Assembly: GCA_035771175.1 (NCBI GenBank)
Contig: CM069599.1
Coordinates: forward strand, 38,210,048 to 38,274,047
DNA from: Paratinospora sagittata
Taxonomy: Eukaryota; Streptophyta; Magnoliopsida; Ranunculales; Menispermaceae
Direction of reading: 5' to 3'
DNA: 64,000 nucleotides
Below, one piece after another: positions 1-11,122 of the stretch. The notes beneath the pieces were generated by a model. The model was not told the DNA's origin. It ran no database searches and saw nothing but the letters and a program-made list of their open reading frames with translations. Numbering within the stretch: the first letter of the stretch is position 1; each line of letters opens with the position of its first letter. Made by a program: the position numbers and the translations under genes.

Positions 1-1026
1 CCTCTTCCATAACGACCTCCACGGCCATGATTTTAGAAACGCTGATGGTTAGGGTTAGAAGGTTCAACCGCAGGTGTTGTGGCCTCATTCTTCGAAACAG
101 GGGCTGGGAGGGCTGGGTTTTGATTGTAGTAGAGTTTCTTCTTGTTGCCCTGTTGGAAAAACGACGAAAAACATTGCAGGTCGTTTTTCCTTATTCATTC
201 TCTATTCCTATAAGATTTGCTCTTGTTTAAAGCTCATGGCCTTATCAACAACCTCCTTGTAAATCTTGAGATCCAAGATCGACAAGGCTTGTCGAATGTC
301 ATGGCGAAGGCCATTATAAAATTTCTCAGTCTTATCTCGCTCCGTTGAGATGGTGGAGAGAGAGTAGACTGATAATTCTTTAAACTTTTCAGCATATTCC
401 CTGACGGTCATTGTGCCTTGGTATAACTTAGCAAATTCCTGACGCTTCAACTTTGTTACCGCTCTGGAAAAATACTCATCAATAAACATTGACTCGAACT
501 GTTACGAAGTCATATCGGCTATGTTGACCCTTGGGTCTTCGTTCACTGTCATCCATCATGTGTTTGCCCCACCAACAAGTTGGTAGGTCGCGAGTGGAAT
601 TGTTTGAGTCTCATCGACTCCCATTGCATTAAGAGCCTTCTTTAACTCATCCAACCACTTTTGCACCTCATCAGCCTCAGTGGTGCCAGCGAAAGTAAGA
701 GGTTGTAGCCGCTTGTATTTAGTAATCTGATCGGTTTGAGCTTCCGACCCATATGTTTTAGGTGCTTGAACCGTGGCAACCTGACTGGTCGCGGTCTCAC
801 GAACGGCCGTTTAAGCAATGATTTTCATTGCCTCAATAAATCCGACAAAGAAGGTTTATGTGCTTGAAGGCATAGTAAAGGGTGCGGGTCGTATTGCCTG
901 CCCAGATGGAGTGGTAGTGTCGGGTGTGGCCTGTGTTGTTGTCAAAGGCGACGGTTCCTGAATCTCAGGAGGTGCCTCAACTGCTGGACGAATAGTATGT
1001 GGCCTTCTTCTCTTCCTTATTTGCAT
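1..1026 (-). pseudogene. Ty3/gypsy gag fragment, decayed
   Basis: Reading down from an ATG at 1026, the minus strand gives a basic N-terminus (MQIRKRRRPHT), a Pro/Thr-rich linker, then a retrotransposon gag (capsid-like) domain: a WLDEL..AL..MGV stretch near 660-600, a W-containing segment near 560, and REYAEKFKEL with ERDKTEKFYNGLRHDIR near 430-290. A Gly/Arg-rich tail (GRGGRYGRG) at 1-30 would lead to the zinc knuckle, which lies outside the window. In-frame stops near 815, 560 and 500 break it, leaving only the piece at 208-489 open. The family packages element RNA in virus-like particles; this copy cannot. The pol part, if present, is beyond the left edge. Confidence 0.85.
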
Positions 1027-2394
1027 TTTCTCACTGACAAGGAGAGAATAAAATCAAGATTAAGAAACTGTAGCCAAGTATAATGTTATAGTATGCTCAG
1101 CAACAATTTCGAGAGTACTGCAGTATTAAAATCACCTATTTTTCTAAGTATAGTGTAAGGTTTTTGTTGAGGAATTAAAGAATCTTATATAACTCGTATG
1201 TTTGGCAGGGTGTAAAAACAAGGTTAGAATGTTCATATAATAAGTACAAAACTTTGCAAGTATTTCAAATGATTTGGTTTTGGTCTTTGTGAACATACTT
1301 ATATATTTCATTAAAAATCCATATGAGTCATAAGAATTCTAAGATTTGCCTCGGTAAATATCCTGATCTAACGCTCTATCGCAATCTTATGTATTCAAAC
1401 TCTTACTCTTAGTCTTTTCGATTATTAGCCAAGTTCATGTGTCCCACACCACATGACTTTGGTAATAAGGGTGTTAACCAAGTTTAGTTTTATGAACACG
1501 CTCTCTAAAAACATTGGCTGAATAGAAGTTCACTAATAGTATCGTCCAAAATTTACTTGTCCCATACCGTGTAAACTTAGTGATAATATTAGTAATGCAA
1601 CTTTCTCCAAATGTTTCTTTTCACACAAGGTCATGAGTTTTCTTACTTCCACATTTTATTTAGTATCCTCCAATTTTGTTATTTCCCATACCATTCCAAA
1701 GTTAGTGATACAAAAAAAAGAATGGTTGTAAGTCGGCCCACAAAAGATAGTCTTTAAACAAAACATTTCATTCATGTATATAAAAGAGTTAAACTCGTTG
1801 ATGAATGAAAATTGTTTGGATTAGAAATTCAAACACTTGATGGTATAAGATAAGTTGGATATCAATGAATATTTTTATGAAGATATTCAAAGAAAAATGG
1901 GTATATGGACGATGATATATATTTATGAAAATCCTTTAAGGATTTAAAATGCTTGAAGCAAATGCTTTAAAATATAATTTTTGAAAGATTCAAAGTTGTT
2001 TCAATCAAAATTATGTAGCACGTACTGCATTGATATTTATATCATGCATGCATAACTCTAGTAAGTATTAGTGATCATATGCATATTATGAAGAAAAAAA
2101 AAATTATTGATTTGTATTTATTAGGACATATGTTGATTATTTGAGTTTTATAAAAACTCTTTAAGAATTTATTACTGTCTTTAAAAGGAAAATATGCAAT
2201 TAAGATTCCAAAAAGACAAAAAATATGTCTTAATATGCACATCAAGTATTTTTCTAATGGAATTTTTATCCCTTAAGTAATTTAATAAAATAAGGGATTA
2301 AAAGAAATTAACTTTATATACATGGATAAAACATATCCATTGAGTTCTTTAATGTTGATCACTTGAAATGAATAATTTTTTTTTTTCATCATTA
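1027..2394. other. AT-rich gene-free stretch, possibly old LTR/5' region
   Basis: No coding region or RNA gene is recognised. It lies upstream (on the minus strand) of the gag fragment, so part of it may be that element's 5' leader or LTR, but I see no TG..CA boundary. It contains three diverged copies of one motif, annotated separately at 1438-1712. Confidence 0.5.
1438..1712. repeat. Three diverged spaced repeats, period about 115-125 bp
   Basis: A segment resembling TGTCCCATACC, followed by a few bases and ACTTAGTGATAAT, appears near 1441, 1558 and 1681, with the second half also recognisable each time (GACTTTGGTAATAA, AACTTAGTGATAAT, AAAGTTAGTGATA). The intervening sequence is mostly diverged. 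This looks like an old tandem repeat of about 120 bp. Confidence 0.5.
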
Positions 2395-3121
2395 TAAATA
2401 AGATAGAAAACTACTTGGTTTTGAAGTACCATATTTTTATGTAATTGATGCATTTATGTATCTTACAAATTATACAAAGAACATATATTGTGTTCTTAAG
2501 TAATTTGTTAGTTAGCAAGATACAACTTTGCATCAAGTTGAAACCTTAAAATGGTATACTTCAATATGACAAGTATTATGGATCTATTTCATTTAAGAAG
2601 GCTAAAATCAAAATTGTTCAAATAGGTAATAGACTTAGAGAGGTTTATATTGAAGACATTTTTATGTATGAGTTGCGGTAGAGTGGTTAAATTAATATTT
2701 TGCAAATTTGATATTGTTACAATTTAGTTGATTTTCCTACAAAAGCTTTGTTAATTATAATATTTGTGAAGCTAAATGTACAACTTTAGAATGTAAAGAC
2801 TGATAGATGTTTACAACCAAGCTACTGAAGAAAATTCATGACTAATGTTAGCATGAGGGAGAGAATTCACTGATATCAATACAAGGGGAGAATTCTTATG
2901 AAGATGAGTTATTGATTAGTGCACTATACTTTTTTTCTCTTAACTAAGGTTTTGTCCTAGTGATTTTTTTTTTGCAAGGTTTTTAATGAGACAGTCCTAA
3001 CAATATAATGCTTTAGGAGAATATTATACTTTTTTCCTTCTAGATTTTTTTCCCACAGGATTTTTCTAGTAAGGTTTTAATGAGACATATTCTCTACATA
3101 TAATGGTATTCAAAAGGAGAG
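2395..3121 (+). pseudogene. Copia reverse transcriptase/RNase H 3' remnant and polypurine tract
   Basis: Plus-strand fragments resemble the end of copia pol. Near 2416-2480, VPYFYVIDAFMYLTNYTKN matches the VPY..AIGALMYL.N.TRPD region typical between RT and RNase H. A frame near 2700-2760 resembles the end of RNase H. Stops and frame changes are frequent. The non-coding tail at 2940-3121 contains the motif 'GCAAGGTTTTTAATGAGAC' in two copies and ends in a purine-rich tract (AAAAGGAGAG) immediately before the LTR at 3122, as expected for the polypurine tract of a plus-strand element. Confidence 0.6.
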
Positions 3122-3477
3122 TGTTATAAAGATATTTGAATACCATTATTTCATATTCATAACCTCTAATTTATAAAATTTACTTTGTAACTATTGTATT
3201 TAGTTATAGGTTACATATTCCAAGTTATAGAATTAACTTTGTAACCATAGTATTAAGTTGTGAGTTGTAAATGCAATTTAACCCCCATTATGGCCAAGAG
3301 CCTATATAAAGGAGTTTTGATTTGTAAACAATACACAAGAGATATGCACAAGATATACACAAATCTAGCACAAGTTGCTAGATCAATATGAGAATAAAAT
3401 ATCTCTCCCACTTTTTTATTTTTTCTCTTAAGCATGTTTCATTTTATTTGTAATAGTTCTCAATTTATTTTACAACA
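3122..3477 (+). mobile_element. 3' LTR of a copia element
   Basis: The unit begins TGTTATAAAG directly after a polypurine tract and ends TTTTACAACA, giving TG..CA ends and a length of 356 bp. A TATA box (CCTATATAAAGG) lies near 3301-3312, followed by an A-rich leader. No matching upstream LTR is found in the window, so the 5' half of the element is either beyond recognition or lost. Confidence 0.75.
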
Positions 3478-4385
3478 GAAACAAATTAAAAATAAAAATA
3501 AAACTAATAACTAACCAATTTGAAATCTACTCCTTGAAAATAGGACATTAAGATGCACTAACTTTGACAAACAGAGGGGTAAATTACACCGCATAATTCT
3601 AATTACATTTATCTTCCATAAATCTTGTTTATTTTTAAATATAAAAACTGACGACATTCGTACCTTCCATTAATCTTCTACGAATCAAATGCAGATCAAG
3701 GTCGTGAATCAAAGTCACTAATTAGATTACAAATATCCGAGCATTCCACCAGGCTGCATGCCAAAAAAAGATAAAAAAGAAAAAAAGAAAAAAAAGCTTA
3801 GTTCACACTTAGCATTATCACTATTTGGCATAGAGGTCAAGAACATCCCTAGCTACATTGGTGACCAGAGATAAGTGGTTTCTTACTTATGTGCTTTCTT
3901 CGGGGGCGATGCGCCAAGTCCCCAACTTGGGCAATTAAAAAACAAAGAAAATAATGTATTCCTCGCATTTAAAACTTTTTAAGTTGAAGGAAATCATGAG
4001 CAAGTGGCCGATGAGGAGTGAACACATATCTACCCACCATATGGGAGTGTTCAATTCACTAGTCGATTAAAAACCCTTAATTAATTAATGGTGATGTCTA
4101 GTACTAGATGATGGGCAAGAGTTTTTATATATGGATGGAAGAGAGTGGAACAATACGTATACGAGTTTGTATTGAATCTGTTGATATTTAATAAAGATCA
4201 TTCCCTTACATGGGGGAGGCACTAATTATGATATCGAGTTTATATGTGGATGGAAAAGAATGTAATTAGAAAACCAGAAGAGCCTGTAAAACGTGATAAT
4301 AGGATGCCACAGAGTGTGTCCCGTAACATAATAGAGTAGACATTTAGAAGAAAAATTGGAAAGCAACGGTTGAAAGATCAATGTA
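3478..4385. other. Gene-free stretch downstream of the plastid-protein gene
   Basis: AT-rich with an oligo-A/AAAAAG run at 3765-3795. I searched its minus strand for the missing last exon of the gene at 4495-5173 and did not find it. No RNA gene or transposon ends are recognised. Confidence 0.5.
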
Positions 4386-4469
4386 AGCATTTTTTGTAAT
4401 TAAAGAAGAAGATAATTAACTGATGACAGCATTTTTTGTAATTAAAGAAGAAGATAATTAACTGATGAC
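4386..4469. repeat. 42-bp tandem duplication (two exact-looking copies)
   Basis: The segment 4386-4427 is repeated at 4428-4469 without visible change (starts AGCATTTTTTGTAATT, ends AACTGATGAC). It lies in intron 2 of the neighbouring minus-strand gene, just downstream of its exon 2 donor. Confidence 0.9.
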
Positions 4470-4494
4470 TGATGAGAAAGAAATTACCACTTAC

Positions 4495-5173
4495 CAGTAT
4501 TGGCGGCTTCGAAATCCTTCCTTGAAAAGCACAAGAGGCCTGTAAAAACAAATTATAAATGTTTGATGAGGAGGTCGATAATTATTTGAAATGACATAAA
4601 CCTTTTTTTTTTGTTTTTTTTTTTAATCTTTTGACGAAGGTACCTAACAGCATTAAGAGGGCCTTCGCCCGGGGAACCAGCGCCGCCTCTGATGCAAGTA
4701 GTAACGCACTTGATGGTGCAGGATTCTGCTTTTCTGGACTTGGGCCGTTGGATCCTTGCTCTCTTGCAGTCGTTAGACAGATTATTACGACACTGATCAT
4801 CACCGGAGAGTGTCTGAGGGATGTTAGAGAGGGTATTCATTGTTGAAGGCTCCACTGCAGGAGCAGCAGCAGCTCCTCCTCCCCATAATACTAATGTAAT
4901 GGCTGTTGCAACTGCTGCTACTACTAGAAGCCCTCTCGTTGCTACTGGAAATATTAATCCATCATTAATGCTATTGCTGCACATTTTTAATGTTGCTGCT
5001 GGAGGATACTGCTTCTGCTTCTGCTTCTGCTTCCTGCTGTTGTCGAAACCAATAAGTAGATTAAGGTTGACTACAAAGCAAGAAGAAGAAGAAGAAAAAG
5101 AAGAAGACGAAGAAAAAAAAGAAGAAAGGGGACATGCGCCTACTGTTACACTACTACTACTCGAAAACAACAT
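4495..5173 (-). CDS. Plastid-targeted conserved plant protein, exons 1-2 (partial)
   Basis: Exon 1 is 4644-5173 and exon 2 is 4495-4539. The first ATG is at 5173, with an in-frame stop upstream. The splice AG|GTACC (4643) to CAG|GCC (4540) joins the phase and yields ..PLNAVRPLVLFKEG.., and exon 2 ends at a clean GTAAGT donor. The N-terminus is very Ser-rich, as in a chloroplast transit peptide, partly through an AAG/CTT microsatellite; a KQ repeat follows. One hydrophobic segment (LLVVAAVATAITLVLW) could span a membrane. The Cys-containing core (SCTIKCVTTCIRGG.GSPGEGPL) matches, from memory, a small plant plastid family of unknown function that normally ends with a further short exon containing CLVECSDICN. 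That exon is not visible between 1030 and 4494, so the gene is either truncated or has a long intron leaving the window. Confidence 0.7.
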
Positions 5174-5383
5174 AGCCCCTGCCACTGCTCTGTTTTAATC
5201 GGATCCGCCGGACACACCGTTATCATCCCCTCTTCCACTCTCGACTCTCAAACGCAAAGCCCTTCTTATCTATTGGTTTTCATGTCATGTGTTGTGAGCT
5301 CTCAACCACAAACACGGACCCACGAGAAACCCTTTCCAAGTTTCCATCGTCTCCTGTCCACAATTAATTTATTTCCTCCTTAT

Positions 5384-5922
5384 AGGGGGTGGAATAGGTT
5401 GGGTTGAGTTGAAGCTATATTTTAGGTTAGGTTGGATTAATAAATTTTTAATCTGACTTAATTTATGTTGGATTGGATTTAACCCTAAATTAATCCAACT
5501 CAATTCAATTCAAATACATTAATATTTATAAACTTTAATAATTATTTTATAAGATAATATAAATATTTTTATATTATAATTAAAACAAAGCTCTTAAAAT
5601 TATTTTCTTTAATATCAATCATTATTTTGCATTGATGTCTTTATCACTTAAAACTAAATTAAAATGTTTTATCATAACCTATATTATAAAATATATTATT
5701 AATGAAATATTTTCAATTACTTTATAGCTCTCTTATTGTTTGAGTTAATTTGTATTAAAATTATCATGAAACCTAAAGTCAATACGATTGACCAACCCGA
5801 ACTAGTGTGGGTTAGGTTAGGTTGGGTTTAAAGAGCATTTTGGGTTGAGTTGGGTTAGAAAATACCCAATCCAAACTAGTTTGGATTTAGTTGAGATTTG
5901 GCTCCAACCCGTTACACCCCTA
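5384..5922. mobile_element. hAT-like MITE, about 540 bp
   Basis: The left end AGGGGGTGGAATAGGTTGGG and the reverse complement of the right end (TAGGGGTGTAACGGGTTGG) are imperfect terminal inverted repeats. Flanks CTCCTTAT (5376-5383) and CTCCTTTT (5923-5930) match at 7 of 8 bases, fitting the 8-bp target-site duplication of hAT elements. The interior is AT-rich with GGGTTGGGTT-type motifs at both ends and no coding potential. Confidence 0.65.
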
Positions 5923-6047
5923 CTCCTTTTAGCTGGCCTAGCGAGTCCAAATCCACAAGCGTAATGTAAAATAGTTGTGGCGACTTAAGCACAAATTTAC
6001 TACACATATCAACAAGATTATGAAAACAAATCATCCATCCAATACTA

Positions 6048-6292
6048 GGGCCCTATTTGGAAGAGTTTTTCTAAAAGTGCTTTTCTGATACGTGTTTCTA
6101 TAAAAAAAATATTTTTTTTCGAGAAGTGCTTCTACGAAAAGTGCTTTGGAAAAAGTTGGTCTCGTCTAGCTTCTTCTAAAAGTAAAAAACTAATTTTTTT
6201 AACGTAGTTTGCTTAAAAGCAGATGTTACCAAACACGTCTAAAAGTGCTTTTGAAGAAAAATTACTTTGAAAAAGCTTTCCTAAATAGGGCC
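6048..6292. mobile_element. Short MITE with GGGCCCTATTTGG ends
   Basis: The left end GGGCCCTATTTGGAAGAGTTT and the reverse complement of the right end (AGGCCCTATTTAGGAAAGC) are terminal inverted repeats. The interior repeats AAAAGTGCTTTT on both strands and could fold into a long imperfect hairpin. No coding sequence. I could not define a clear target-site duplication. Confidence 0.6.
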
Positions 6293-6396
6293 TAGTACAT
6301 TCAGACTAATATATTAACTCATTTTTCTTTTTCTTTTTCTTTTGAAGAGTGTTAAAATGACCCAAGATACGTACCAAAACTAGGGGTGGCAAAATG

Positions 6397-6984
6397 TGTT
6401 GGATTTTAGGTCAAACATGAATTTTTTGTTGTATTAAAACGTGAAATATGTATTTAAAAAAGTAATTAGGACTTTCTAAATATGGATAAGTGTTTTATGA
6501 TCTAGTTGTATTTGAATAAAGAGACCATGTTAGTGTAGAATGAGAAATCCTTGTTGGTCACGGTTTCTAAATATTGTGGCTAGAATCTCTATATATAAGA
6601 GGTCCCTCATTGTTTATTGATCATCCCAACTAGTGAGTGAGATCTAGAAGACGGTGAAGCTTGGTTCCTTGAAGCTTTGTGAAGGAGTGTAGAGTTTAGA
6701 ATTTTTGCTGGTGTGGCAGTTGAAGTTTTAGTTTTCTCTTAAGTATTCTTTATCTGTTATTCTTCTTTACCAAAGTCTCAAATCTGTGTACTACCTGGTG
6801 TAAAAGTACTTAAGTTGTTTAATTCCTCCGAGGAACTCAATAATTGATAATGGATTATTTTTGCCCGTGCTTTTTTTTTCCTGATTTTGGGGTTTTTCTA
6901 CGTATATCTTTGAGTTGTGGGTGTTGATCACTATTATTCTTTTCTTTATTTAATTTGTGAGATTGGAGGGTTTGTTTCCCAACA
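6397..6984 (+). repeat. Copia LTR copy 1
   Basis: 588 bp, TGTTGG..CCAACA ends forming a perfect 6-bp terminal inverted repeat. A TATATATAAGAGG promoter-like box is near 6590. It is followed at 6985 by the tRNA-primer site. Confidence 0.85.
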
Positions 6985-7052
6985 AATTGGTATTAGAGAT
7001 ACGTTTCGAGTTGCACTTCAATTGATTCATTAAGGTGTGAAAAGATTTAGAG

Positions 7053-7700
7053 ATGTCGAATTATTCATTCAACTAGAAGTTTGATGTGGAAACGTTTGAT
7101 AGAAAAATTAATTTTGGCTTGTGGCAATTGCAAGTCAAAGATTTATTAATTTAGTCTGGGCTGCGAAAGGCTTTGATAGGTAAAGGTAAAGAAAGTGATG
7201 AGGATTGGCAAGAGTTGGATATGAGGACTGCTAGTACGATACGACTTTGTCTTGCAAAGAATGTCCTTGGGAATATAAAGGGTAATTTTACAGCAAAAGA
7301 TCTTTGGAAGAAGTTAGAAAGCTTGTACATGACAAAGAGTCTCAAATCGATTGCATCTTAAAGAAAAGTTCCTCACGTTGCGGATGAAAGAAGGTACAAC
7401 AGTAGTTGATCACCTTAGTGTCCTCAATGGTATTGTTTCTAAGTTAGAAGCAATTGTAGTAAAAATTGAGGATGAAGATCAGACATTTCGACTAATTTGG
7501 TCCCTTCCAACTTCCTATAAATATCTTCAGACTACATTAATGTATGGGAAGGATACTGTGAATCTTGAAGAAGTTACTAGTACGTTACTTTCTGAAGAGA
7601 GAAGATTAAAAGGTGTCGGTAATGATTCTTCAGAGGACTCTACATTGGCAGTGGGTGGAAAGAAGGAGAATTATAAAAAGTTTGCAAGGCGTGGGCAATC
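7053..7700 (+). pseudogene. Copia gag (UBN2 type), copy 1, truncated
   Basis: Begins ATGTCGAATTATTC and soon meets stops (near 7074 and 7150). Readable pieces are WQLQVKDLL, GKGKESDEDWQELDMRTASTI, and, in another frame from 7351, HLKEKFLTLRMKEGTTVVDHL..LNGIVSKLEAI and EDEDQTFRLIWSLP. The LYMTKSLKS..HLKEK junction needs a frame change at about 7345. It stops abruptly before the zinc knuckle, where the tandem duplication junction lies (7700/7701). A gag of this family forms the particle shell; this copy is non-functional. Confidence 0.8.
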
Positions 7701-7791
7701 AGACTAATATTAACTCATTTTTCTTTTTCTTTTTCTTTTGAAGAGTGTTAAAATGACCCAAGATATGTACCAAAACTAGGGTGGCAAAATG

Positions 7792-8384
7792 TGTTGGATT
7801 TTAGCTCAAACATGAATTTTTTGTTGTATTAAAACATGAAATATGTATTTAAAAAAGCAATTAGGACTTTCTAAATATGGATAAGTATTTTATGATCTAG
7901 TTGTATTTGAATAAAGAGACCATGTTAGCGTAGAATGAGAAATCCTTGTTGGTCACGGTTTCTAAATATTGTGGCTAGAAACTCTATATATAAGTGGTCC
8001 CTCATTGTTTATTGATCATCCCAACTAGTGAGTGAGATCTAGAAGAAGGTGAAGCTTGGTCCCTTGAAGCTTTGTGAAAGAGTGTAGAGTTTAGAACTTT
8101 TGCTGGTGAGGCAATTGAAGTTCTAGTTTTCTCTTAAGTATTCTTTTTCTGTTATTCTTGTTTACCAAAGTCTCAAATCTGTGTACTATCTGGTGTAAAA
8201 GTACTTAAGTTGTTTAATTCCTCCGAGGTACTCAATAATTGATAATGGATTATTTTTGCCTGTGGTTTTTTTTCCTGATTTTGGAGTTTTTCCACGTATA
8301 TTTTTGAGTTGTGGGTGTTGATCACTATTATTCTTTTCTTTATTTAATTTGTGAGATTGGAGGGTTTGGGTGTTTTTCCTAACA
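7792..8384 (+). repeat. Copia LTR copy 2
   Basis: 593 bp, starts TGTTGGATTTTAG, ends TTCCTAACA. It is very similar to copy 1 by eye and more similar to it than to copy 3, as expected if copies 1 and 2 are products of a later tandem duplication. Confidence 0.85.
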
Positions 8385-8452
8385 AATTGGTATTAGAGAT
8401 ACGTTTCGAGTTGCACTTCAATTGATTCATTAAGGTGTGAAGAAATTTAGAG

Positions 8453-9816
8453 ATGTCGAATTATTCATCCAACTAGAAGTTTGATGTGGAAACGTTTGAT
8501 GGAAAAATTAATTTTGGCTTGTGGCAATTACAAGTCAATGATTTATTAATTTAGTTTGGGTTGCGAAAGGCTTTGATAGGTAAAGGTAAAGAAAGTGATG
8601 AGGATTGGCAAGAGTTAGATATGAGGACTGCTAGTACGATACGACTTTGTCTTGCAAAGAATGTCCTTGGGAATATAAAAGGGTAATTTTACAGCAAAAG
8701 ATCTTTGGAAGAAGTTAGAAAGCTTGTACATGATAAAGAGTCTCAAATCGATTGCATCTTAAAGAAAAGTTCCTCACGTTGCGGATGAAAAAAGGTACAA
8801 CAATAGTTGATCACCTTAGTGTCCTCAATGGTATTGTTTCTGAGTTAGAAGCAATTGGAGTAAAAATTGAGGATGAAGATCAGACATTTCGACTAATTTG
8901 GTCCCTTCCAACTTCCTATAAATATCTTCTGACTACATTAATGTATGAGAAGGATACTGTGAATCTTGAAGAAGTTACTAGTACGCTACTTTCTTAAGAG
9001 AGAAGATTAAAAGGTGTCGGTAATGATTCTTCAGAGGGCTTTACATTGGCAGTGGGTGGAAAGAAGGGGAATTATAAAAAGTTTGCAAGGTGTAGGCAAT
9101 CGGGACACTTAAGGAAAGATTGCAAGAATTGGAAAAGAAAAGGAGCAAGTTCAGCAAATGGCTCCAAGTCGGCAAATAAGAATGTAGATGACAACGGTAC
9201 CAATATGAATGTTGTCAAGTTCAACAGTGATTTTGTTGTTATGGCATCTATTAATGGTGGAAATTTATAGCATAAGGGCAATTGTGTGATTGATACCGGG
9301 GCCACACATCATATATGTGTACACAAGGCATGGTTCGGCAAGTATGCAAGGTGTATTGGTGGCGAGTTTGTGTCGATGGTTGATGGCTCCCAAAGGCCAA
9401 TAATAGGAGTGGGTGAAGTTTAGGTGAAGTTGTTTGACGACCGCATTATTACACGCACATTGTTCGACATGTGCCGAGTTTTACTCAGAACTTGATTTCT
9501 CTTTCCAAGTTAGATTCTGAAGGTTATTGGTACTCTGGTAAAGATGGAGTATTGAAAGTTTTCTAGAAGTCTACTATGATCATGAAAGGTGTTCAAGACA
9601 AAAACTTGTATGTATTGATGGGCAAACCAGGAGTAGCACATGGAGCAAGATCTGAATCTAAAAGGTTGATTAGAAAGTAGGTTCCAGTTGGCAAGTTCAA
9701 GGGTGACTTGGACTTGGGTTATTCTCAACATTAAGTATCATGGCCCATGAGGGCAAAGGGGCAAAAACATGAGATTGAAGCAGATGAAGCATTAGTATTT
9801 TCGTCAAGGTGAAGAT
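8453..9816 (+). pseudogene. Copia gag-protease, copy 2, broken
   Basis: The same gag as copy 1, extending further. At 9091-9150 a zinc knuckle is visible (CRQSGHLRKDC, with the first Cys altered). At 9283-9420 a retropepsin-like region reads VIDTGATHHICVHKAWF with the D-T-G catalytic triad, then GVGEV. Stops at 8996, 9268 and 9421 and frame changes break it. After about 9550 the text jumps from the protease/GAG-pre-integrase junction (KNLYVLMG) to a short tail and the LTR, so integrase, RT and RNase H have been deleted. Confidence 0.8.
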
Positions 9817-10888
9817 TGTTAGATTTTTGCTCAAACATGAATTCCTTGTTGTATTAGAACATGAAATATGTATTTAAAAAGTAATTAGGACTTTATGGAT
9901 ATTTGTTTTATGATATAGTTGTATTTGAATAAGGAAACCATGTTAGTGTAGAATGAGGAATCCTTCTTGGTCACATTTTCTAAATATTGTGGTTAGAAAT
10001 TCTATATATAGGAGGCCCCTTATTGTTTATTGATCATCCCAACTAATGAGTGAGATTTAGAAGAAGGTAAAACTTGGTCCGTTAAAGCTTTGTGAAAGAG
10101 TGTAGAGTTTAGAACTTATGCGAGTGACGTGGTTGGAGTTCTAGTTTTCTCTTGAGTATTCTCTTTATGTTATTCTTCTTTACCAAAGTCTCATATATGT
10201 GTATTATCTGGTGTAAAAATACTTGAAGTGTTTAATTCCTCCGAGGTACTTAATAATTGATAGTAGATTCTTTTTTCCAGTGGTTTTTTTCCCTGATTTT
10301 GGGGTTTTTATCTTTGAGTTGTGGGTGTTGATCATTATTATTCTTTTCTTTATTGAATCTGTGAGATTGAAGGGTTTGTGTCGCAACCCCTTCTTGGGCG
10401 ACATCACGACTGACACAAAATACCACATACACCATACACAGACGTACATGATACTCTGTCAGCCTTCTAATACACCAAATTTTTCAAAAATTTCAACAAC
10501 ATATCAAAGTCACAAGTACAAACGCCACCTGATTAACCAAAAATCAATTTCCATAAATTATCATTTTATTTCCATATTATATAACACATCTACATAATTT
10601 ATAGTCATCCTCAGATCTCATATAACATCCATGTGTTGGCCCAGATATGTCCAAGAGGGGGGTGAATTGAACACTTAGCAGATTTTAACCTTTCTTTTAA
10701 ATGTGTGGAATAATGAAAGCAAATTAAACACAGTATAGCAATTTGATACAATAAATGTAAATGAGACAATACAATCAGGGACTTATAATGGTTCGTCCTT
10801 GCCTACATCCACTACCTAACGTCCTCAGTTAGGATTTGTTCAAACTCCACTATAGACCTTCTTACGGGTGAAGATTAAACCGATACAC

Positions 10889-11122
10889 TTTCTCAACTTA
10901 TGAGTGTGAAAACTACCGTTTCTCAGCTTACGGGTGTAAGAAGACCATTTCTCAACTTACGGGTGTGAGAAGATCGTTTCTCTACTTACGGGTGTGAGAA
11001 GACCGTTTCTCTACTTACGAGTGAGAGATGACCTATTCTCTACTTACAGGTGAGAGATGACATATTTTCTACTTACAAGTGAGAGAGGACCTATTCTCAA
11101 CTTACGGGTGTGAGACGACTAA
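10889..11122 (+). repeat. Array of eight ~29-bp repeats, each an inverted repeat
   Basis: Units read TTTCTCAACTTACGGGTGTG followed by AGAAGACCG, with variation. Each unit contains TTCTCA or TTCTCT, an 11-nt spacer (ACTTACGGGTG and variants) and then TGAGAA or AGAGAT. The arms are complementary over 5-6 bp in most units. Where the 5' arm ends in A the 3' arm starts with T; in units 5-7, where it ends in T, the 3' arm starts with A. Confidence 0.85.

Larger units (their letters stand above)
6303..9101 (+). repeat. 1.4-kb tandem duplication across flank, LTR and gag
   Basis: Segment 6303-7700 is repeated as 7701-9101. The repeat includes 78 bp of pre-insertion flank (AGACTAATAT..), the left end of the MITE, the whole LTR, the leader and most of gag. 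The junction at 7700/7701 joins gag sequence (..GGCAATC) to flank (AGACTAAT..), sharing at most the two bases TC. The second copy continues into the rest of gag, so this arose after the copia insertion. Confidence 0.9.

Noticed and set aside
4631..5198. Plus-strand frames opposite the plastid-protein gene
   Set aside because: The minus strand has a transit peptide, a conserved core and matching splice sites; the plus frames are shadows.
10889..11122. CRISPR-like regularity of the 29-bp units
   Set aside because: The units abut without unique spacers, lie in an LTR of a plant genome, and there are no cas genes.
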